A DNA stretch of 64,000 nucleotides from assembly GCF_034479375.1 (NCBI RefSeq), contig NZ_CP140155.1, positions 806,001 through 870,000 of the forward strand, read 5' to 3'. The translations under genes and the position numbers were made by a program. This document shows positions 59,320-64,000 of this stretch, one piece after another (the first letter of the stretch is position 1; each line of letters starts with the position of its first letter). Source of the stretch: Rhodopseudomonas palustris. Its GTDB lineage: Bacteria; Pseudomonadota; Alphaproteobacteria; Rhizobiales; Xanthobacteraceae. The notes beneath the pieces were generated by a model. It was given only the letters and a program-made list of their open reading frames with translations. It searched no databases and was not told the origin of the DNA.

Positions 59320-59357
59320 TATCGGTCGCGCGCGTTCCCGAACCGTGAAAGACTGCA

Positions 59358-60662
59358 ATGACCCCCGCCGCACGGCTGTCCGCAGCCATCGACCTGATCG
59401 CCACCATCGACGGCCAACGCATTCCCGCCGCCAAGGCCCTCAAGGAGTGGGGCACGGCGCATCGCTATGCCGGTTCCGGCGATCGCGCCGCGATTGCAGG
59501 CGTGGTCTGGGACGTGCTGCGCCGCCGCGCCTCCAGCGCCTTCCTGATGGACGACGACAGCGCCCGCGCGCGGGTGCTCGGCATGCTCAAGCTCGAACGC
59601 GGCATGACACCGGAGGCGATCGCGGCGCTGTGTGACGGCGGCCGGTTCGCGCCGGAGCCTTTGACCGACGCCGAGCACGCCGCCTTGTCCGGGCGCACGC
59701 TCGACGCCGCTCCGCCGCATATCGCCGGAGATTATCCGGAATGGCTCGACGGCGCCTTGGCCGAGGTGTTCGGCGAGGAGCGGGTTGCAGAAGCGACCGC
59801 GATGGCCAGCCGGGCGCCGCTCGACCTGCGCGTCAACACGCTGAAGGCGAAGCGCGAGAAGGTGCTGGCGTCGCTGAAGCACCTCGGCGCGTCCGAGACC
59901 CCGTGGTCGCCGATCGGCCTGCGGATCGAACTCGGCGCCGACGCCCGCAATCCGGGCGTGCAGGCCGAGCCGGATTTCATCAAGGGCGCCATTGAGGTGC
60001 AGGACGAGGGCTCGCAGCTCGCGGCGCTGCTGTCGGCCGCCAAGCCCGGCGAGCAGGTGATCGATTTGTGCGCCGGCGCCGGCGGCAAGACGCTGGCGCT
60101 GGCGGCGATGATGCAGGGCAAGGGCCGGCTGATCGCCACCGATTCCGACAAGCGCCAGCTCGCGCCGATCCACGAGCGGCTGTCGCGCGCCGGCGTGCAT
60201 AATTGCGATATTCGGGCTCCGAAGGGGCCGGCCGATACCCTGTCCGACATCCACGCCTCCGCCGATCTGGTGCTGGTCGACGCGCCGTGCACCGGCACCG
60301 GCACCTGGCGTCGCAACCCCGACGCGAAATGGCGGATGCGCCCCGGTGCGCTGGAGATCCGGCTGAAGGACCAGGCCGAGGTGCTGGCGCGCGCCGCCGC
60401 ACTGGTGAAGCCCGGCGGCCGGATCGCCTATGTCACCTGCTCGGTGCTGCCGGCGGAGAACGGCGGCCAGATCAAGGCGTTCACGGCCGCGCACCCGGAC
60501 TTCGCCGTCACCCCGCCGGCGGAGGTCGCCGCCGCGCTGTGGGACAAGGCCGAGGCCTTCCTGGCCGCCGTCCGGACCTCGCCTGAAGGCCTGCTGATGA
60601 CCCCGCGCAAGACCGGAACGGACGGGTTTTTCGTGTCGGTGCTGCGCAAGCAAGGCTCCTGA
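59358..60662 (+). CDS. rsmB: RsmB/NOP-family rRNA (cytosine-5) methyltransferase
   Basis: A 434-residue protein: N-terminal helical region, then an m5C methyltransferase core with SAM motif IDLCAGAGGKTLALAAMM, Cys311 in VDAPCTGTGTWRRNP and catalytic Cys361 in YVTCSVLPAENGGQ. It methylates cytosine-5 of 16S rRNA (C967 in E. coli RsmB). The N-terminal domain is shorter than and unlike the NusB-like domain of E. coli RsmB, as usual in alphaproteobacteria, so an RsmF-like or other target is possible. Confidence 0.88.
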   Translation: MTPAARLSAAIDLIATIDGQRIPAAKALKEWGTAHRYAGSGDRAAIAGVVWDVLRRRASSAFLMDDDSARARVLGMLKLERGMTPEAIAALCDGGRFAPEPLTDAEHAALSGRTLDAAPPHIAGDYPEWLDGALAEVFGEERVAEATAMASRAPLDLRVNTLKAKREKVLASLKHLGASETPWSPIGLRIELGADARNPGVQAEPDFIKGAIEVQDEGSQLAALLSAAKPGEQVIDLCAGAGGKTLALAAMMQGKGRLIATDSDKRQLAPIHERLSRAGVHNCDIRAPKGPADTLSDIHASADLVLVDAPCTGTGTWRRNPDAKWRMRPGALEIRLKDQAEVLARAAALVKPGGRIAYVTCSVLPAENGGQIKAFTAAHPDFAVTPPAEVAAALWDKAEAFLAAVRTSPEGLLMTPRKTGTDGFFVSVLRKQGS

Positions 60663-60667
60663 GAGCC

Positions 60668-60800
60668 GTCACCCTGAGGTGCGAGCGCCGGGCGCTTCGC
60701 GCGCGGCGGGAGCCTCGAAGGGCGACGGCGTCGCGGGCGAAGAGGTCGCAGAACAGCATCCTTCGAGGCTCGCCGAAGACGGCGAGCGCCTCAGGATGAC
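60668..60800. repeat. GTCACCCTGAGG/CCTCAGGATGAC repeat
   Basis: CGTCACCCTGAGGTGCGAGC at the left and GCGCCTCAGGATGACGG at the right are outer arms; AGCCTCGAAGGGCGA and CATCCTTCGAGGCT pair within. Same family as the groES-groEL spacer element. Confidence 0.8.
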
Positions 60801-60917
60801 GGCGGGGGGCGGGGCTGTATCACGGCGGTTTCCAGGAGGGCGCTGTTCCCGGTGCATGACGCCCGCCGGCCGTTTTTCCCCGTTGCGAGCCGGGCCGGGG
60901 TCGCGTATTTGCTGCCC

Positions 60918-62540
60918 ATGACAGCCCCCAGCACATCCTCCGCTTCGTCCGTCGTCCCCTCCGGCGCCGACACCTCGCCGCATGTCGCCGCGATCCACGA
61001 GAAGATCCTGATCGTCGATTTCGGCTCGCAGGTCACCCAACTGATCGCCCGCCGCGTCCGCGAGGAGGGCGTGTATTCCGAGATCGTGCCGTTCCAGAAG
61101 GCGGAGGCCGCCTTCGCCGAGATGAAGCCGAAGGCCGTGATCCTGTCCGGCGGCCCGGCTTCGGTGCTGGACGCCGACGCGCCGATCGCGCCGATGGCGA
61201 TCCTCGAAGCCGGCGTGCCGGTGCTCGGGATCTGCTACGGTGAACAGACGCTGGCCAAGCAGCTCGGCGGCACCGTCGAGGCAGGCCACCACCGCGAATT
61301 CGGCCGCGCCACGATCGAGATCACCGATGATTGCGCGCTGTTCGACGGGGTATGGGAGAAGGGCGGCCAGTACGACGTCTGGATGAGCCATGGCGACCGC
61401 GTCACCAAGCTCCCGGACGGCTTCCGCGGCGTCGCCAAGGCGCCGGGCTCGCCGATCTCGGTGATCGCCGACGACACCCGCAAATTCTATGCGATGCAGT
61501 TCCACCCCGAAGTGGTGCACACGCCCGACGGCGCGAAACTCCTGCGCAATTTCGTCCGCAAGGTTGCGGGGCTGACCGGTGACTGGACGATGCGCGCCTT
61601 CCGCGAGGAGGCGATCGAGAAGATCCGCGCCCAGGTGGGCCAGGGCAAGGTGATCTGCGGCCTGTCCGGCGGCGTCGACTCGGCGGTCGCCGCGGTGCTG
61701 ATCCACGAGGCGATCGGCGATCAGCTCACCTGCGTGTTCGTCGATCACGGCATGCTGCGCAAGGACGAAGCCAAGACCGTCGTCGACCTGTTCCGGCACC
61801 ACTACAACATCCCGCTGGTGCATGTGGATGCGTCCGAGACCTTCCTCGGCGCGCTCAATGGCGTCACCGATCCGGAGCAGAAGCGCAAGATCATCGGCAA
61901 GCTGTTCATCGACGTGTTCGACGCCGAGGCCAAGGTCGTCGGCGGCGCGGATTTCCTGGCGCAGGGCACGCTGTATCCCGACGTGATCGAAAGCGTGTCG
62001 TTCACCGGCGGCCCGTCGGTGACGATCAAGTCGCACCACAATGTCGGTGGCCTGCCCGAACGCATGAACATGAAGCTGGTCGAGCCCTTGCGCGAATTGT
62101 TCAAGGACGAGGTGAGGGCGCTCGGCCGCGAGCTCGGCCTGCCCGACGTGTTCGTCGGCCGTCATCCGTTCCCGGGCCCCGGCCTCGCGATCCGCTGCCC
62201 CGGCGAGATCACGGCCGAGAAGCTCGAGATCCTGCGCAATGCGGACGCCGTCTACATCGACCAGATCCGCAAGGCCGGACTCTACGACCAGATCTGGCAG
62301 GCCTTCGCGGTGTTGCTGCCGGTCAAGACCGTCGGCGTGATGGGCGACGGCCGCACCTATGAGTACGTGGTTGGATTGCGGGCGGTGACTTCGACCGACG
62401 GCATGACGGCCGACTTCTATTCCTTCGACATGAACTTCCTCGGCGCCACCGCGACCCGGATCATCAACGAGGTCAAGGGCGTCAACCGCGTGGTGTACGA
62501 CGTCACGAGTAAGCCGCCGGGGACAATCGAGTGGGAATGA
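60918..62540 (+). CDS. guaA: GMP synthase (glutamine-hydrolysing)
   Basis: A 540-residue enzyme converting XMP + Gln + ATP to GMP. Class I amidotransferase half: [17 protein letters not shown], Cys106 in [15 protein letters not shown], His-Glu in [13 protein letters not shown]-pyrophosphatase half: PP-loop [13 protein letters not shown], then [11 protein letters not shown] and dimerisation tail ending KPPGTIEWE. The nucleophile loop reads GEQ where many GuaA proteins read GMQ. The ATG at 60918 is chosen; a frame upstream to 60852 is an unlikely Arg-rich extension. Confidence 0.98.
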   Translation: MTAPSTSSASSVVPSGADTSPHVAAIHEKILIVDFGSQVTQLIARRVREEGVYSEIVPFQKAEAAFAEMKPKAVILSGGPASVLDADAPIAPMAILEAGVPVLGICYGEQTLAKQLGGTVEAGHHREFGRATIEITDDCALFDGVWEKGGQYDVWMSHGDRVTKLPDGFRGVAKAPGSPISVIADDTRKFYAMQFHPEVVHTPDGAKLLRNFVRKVAGLTGDWTMRAFREEAIEKIRAQVGQGKVICGLSGGVDSAVAAVLIHEAIGDQLTCVFVDHGMLRKDEAKTVVDLFRHHYNIPLVHVDASETFLGALNGVTDPEQKRKIIGKLFIDVFDAEAKVVGGADFLAQGTLYPDVIESVSFTGGPSVTIKSHHNVGGLPERMNMKLVEPLRELFKDEVRALGRELGLPDVFVGRHPFPGPGLAIRCPGEITAEKLEILRNADAVYIDQIRKAGLYDQIWQAFAVLLPVKTVGVMGDGRTYEYVVGLRAVTSTDGMTADFYSFDMNFLGATATRIINEVKGVNRVVYDVTSKPPGTIEWE

Positions 62541-62696
62541 TTTTGCCCATCTCTAGGGCTACTCGAAAACTGCGCCACGGCTCGATCCAACGGGCTCAAG
62601 ACTAAAAACCGTTCTCCTCGATCGGGGCTGTCTGTCGATCATGGCTTGGAGCGGCGGTCGCACGCCCGGGCGCATCGTGATCCCGTCACACCGCCG

Positions 62697-63572
62697 TCAG
62701 CCGCCTGCCGTGCCTTGCTCTGCCGTGAGCGTTTCGCTGATCTGCCACACCCGACGATTTGCGTCCGCGTCGAGCGCCTGGGCGGGGGCCGGAATGGTCT
62801 TTCGGTCGCCGAAATACTGGCCGCTTACGTCGGCCAGTTCCGGTGCGTCGGCGAGATACAGCACGCGGCGCGCCGCCCGCTCCGCAGACGGGATCGCCCA
62901 GCCTCCCAATCGGGCGAACAGCTTCAGAAAGAACCCCTGGGCGCCGTCGGTGCCGCCGAGGTTGGATTTGAACACGCCGGGGAAGACGCAATTGACCGTC
63001 ACGCCGCTGCCTTGCAGCCGTCGCGCCAGCTCGAAGGTGAAATGCAGATTGCCGAGCTTGGACTGGCCGTAGCCCTGCATCATGCGGTAGGGCCGCCGCT
63101 CCCAATTCAGATCGCCGAAATCCAGCGCGGTGCTGATCCGCGTGCCGACATTGACGATCCGCGCCGGGGCACTGGCTTTGAGGAGATCCAGCAGCAGGTT
63201 GGTGAGGAGGAAGGGGCCGAGATGGTTCACCGCCAGCGCGCACTCGATCCCCTGGGGGCTGAGCCGCCGCTCTGGGAAGGCGGTGCCGGCATTGTTCACC
63301 AGCAAGTGCAGGTGCTCGAAACGCTGCTGCACGGCTTGCGCCATTGCACGGATCGCCGACTGGTCGGCCAGATCGGCGACAAACAGATGCAGGTCGTCGT
63401 TGCCGGTGGCGGCCCTGATCTCTGCAAGCGCCGTCTCGCCCCGTTCGCGGTCGCGTACCACCAGGCCAACGCGCGTATTCTCCGCCGCCAATGCCGTCGC
63501 GATGGCTTTGCCCAGACCCGAATTGGCCCCGGTCACCAGAGCGGTTCGTTTCCCTTCACGGTTCGAAATCAT
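62697..63572 (-). CDS. Retinol-dehydrogenase-like SDR
   Basis: A 291-residue SDR: TGANSGLGKAIATALAAENT with VRDRERGE (NADP preference), NNAGTAFPERRLSPQGIECA, NHLGPFLLTN, and Tyr-x-x-x-Lys in GYGQSKLGNL. Extended C-terminal region (ERAARRVLYLADAPELADVS, QYFGDRKT) is typical of retinol dehydrogenase/WW-domain-oxidoreductase-like bacterial SDRs. Start is the ATG at 63572 (MISNREGKRTALVTG). Convergent with guaA. Substrate unknown. Confidence 0.9.
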   Translation of the reverse strand: MISNREGKRTALVTGANSGLGKAIATALAAENTRVGLVVRDRERGETALAEIRAATGNDDLHLFVADLADQSAIRAMAQAVQQRFEHLHLLVNNAGTAFPERRLSPQGIECALAVNHLGPFLLTNLLLDLLKASAPARIVNVGTRISTALDFGDLNWERRPYRMMQGYGQSKLGNLHFTFELARRLQGSGVTVNCVFPGVFKSNLGGTDGAQGFFLKLFARLGGWAIPSAERAARRVLYLADAPELADVSGQYFGDRKTIPAPAQALDADANRRVWQISETLTAEQGTAGG

Positions 63573-63905
63573 CGGCTCAACCTTCTGCAGGCAGCAGGGG
63601 CACCCCCGCACGGGTTCCAGATGTGAGCGAGTTCGCGAAAGATCGTGTTCCGGCGGATCGGTCAGGCGACGTCATCGAAGCTCCACCGGTCCGACGAACA
63701 ATCGAGATCGCGCGTCGAGGAACATTCTTCCGTCGCGCGTGGGCGACAGTCGAACGCGCCTGCTCATTGGGAGCAATGATCTTGCGCAAGTTTCCCGCCG
63801 GTCTGAACGACAGCTTCATTCGATGGCGCTGCAATCGTCGAGTCATTGAGGAACAACCATCACGTCTCGCGTTTCTCTCGCTGATGAACACGAGCGGAGG
63901 TAACG
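63573..63905. other. 333-base spacer with no recognisable gene
   Basis: It lies between the divergent SDR and alcohol dehydrogenase genes and should contain both promoters. No repeat or strong hairpin was noticed; the frames here have no protein-like character. Confidence 0.5.
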
Positions 63906-64000
63906 ATGAAGGCGCTGACCTGGCACGGCAAGAGCGATATCCGCTGCGAAAGCGTGCCCGATCCCAAGATCGAACATGGACGTGACGCGATCATCCGGGT
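63906..64000 (+). CDS. Zinc-dependent alcohol/formaldehyde dehydrogenase, 5' part
   Basis: The first 31 codons are present: MKALTWHGKSDIRCESVPDP and KIEHGRDAIIRV, the start of zinc-dependent MDR dehydrogenases, close to the formaldehyde-dehydrogenase-like branch that begins MKALxWHGKxDVR. GGAGG lies seven bases before the ATG. The catalytic domain lies beyond the window edge, so the exact activity cannot be read. Confidence 0.85.
   Translation, partial: MKALTWHGKSDIRCESVPDPKIEHGRDAIIR

Overview
The window is high-GC DNA from an alphaproteobacterium, most likely Rhodopseudomonas or a close Nitrobacteraceae/Bradyrhizobium relative. I base this on the gene content (Usg protein, RuBisCO-like protein, Anbu peptidase cluster, groESL with a CIRCE-like operator) and on dense palindromic intergenic repeats (a CGTCATTCCGGGG...CCCCGGAATGACG family and several others) of the kind common in that group. 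I see no rRNA, tRNA, CRISPR array, prophage or transposase gene. The content is chromosomal housekeeping plus catabolic and accessory modules.

Layout. 0-3.7 kb: remnants of two HTH regulator genes, an OhrR-type MarR regulator divergent from two alpha/beta hydrolases, and a SEC-C/UPF0149 protein. 3.7-6.6 kb: groES-groEL on the minus strand, with a CIRCE-like operator, a long leader and a strong terminator. 6.6-13.1 kb: usg, a large membrane protein, a PAS-PAS-GAF-GGDEF-EAL protein and a NupC-type nucleoside transporter. 13.3-14.9 kb: a RuBisCO-like protein overlapping a cupin gene, divergent from nupC. 15-20 kb: an unknown protein, a duplicated His-rich metal-binding protein, a methyltransferase, an SDR and two acetyltransferases. 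20.1-27.1 kb: Anbu proteasome-like peptidase, transglutaminase, alpha-E and circularly permuted ATP-grasp genes, split by an oppositely oriented chemoreceptor gene. 27.3-30 kb: CinA-like domain protein, PaaI-like thioesterase, gpt and an unknown CxxC protein.

30-41.8 kb: a short MetE-like protein, a GST, a four-gene CoA-thioester/redox set (DsbA-type isomerase, MDR, MaoC, SDR), a flavoprotein, a D-threonine-aldolase-like PLP enzyme, ABC-F Uup with YaiI, and a hotdog protein. 42-46 kb: an orphan branched-chain-type binding protein and an orphan molybdopterin oxidoreductase large subunit. 46-48 kb: ppx-rlmE. 48.1-53.9 kb: a minus-strand operon encoding a nitrate/taurine-type ABC importer interleaved with RutB-, RutC- and RutD-like enzymes, headed by a LysR regulator. 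53.9-64 kb: MFS exporter, Pmp3-like protein, guaB, an MDR reductase, MAPEG, rsmB, guaA, an SDR, and the start of a zinc alcohol dehydrogenase.

The most interesting linkages are: (i) RuBisCO-like protein + cupin + nucleoside transporter, which fits a methylthioadenosine-isoprenoid type salvage shunt; (ii) the Rut-like operon with no rutA/rutF but its own ABC importer; (iii) the Anbu cluster broken by a chemoreceptor; and (iv) the OhrR-like regulator facing a consensus promoter framed by a perfect 15-bp inverted repeat. All assignments come from reading motifs by eye; no database search was run.
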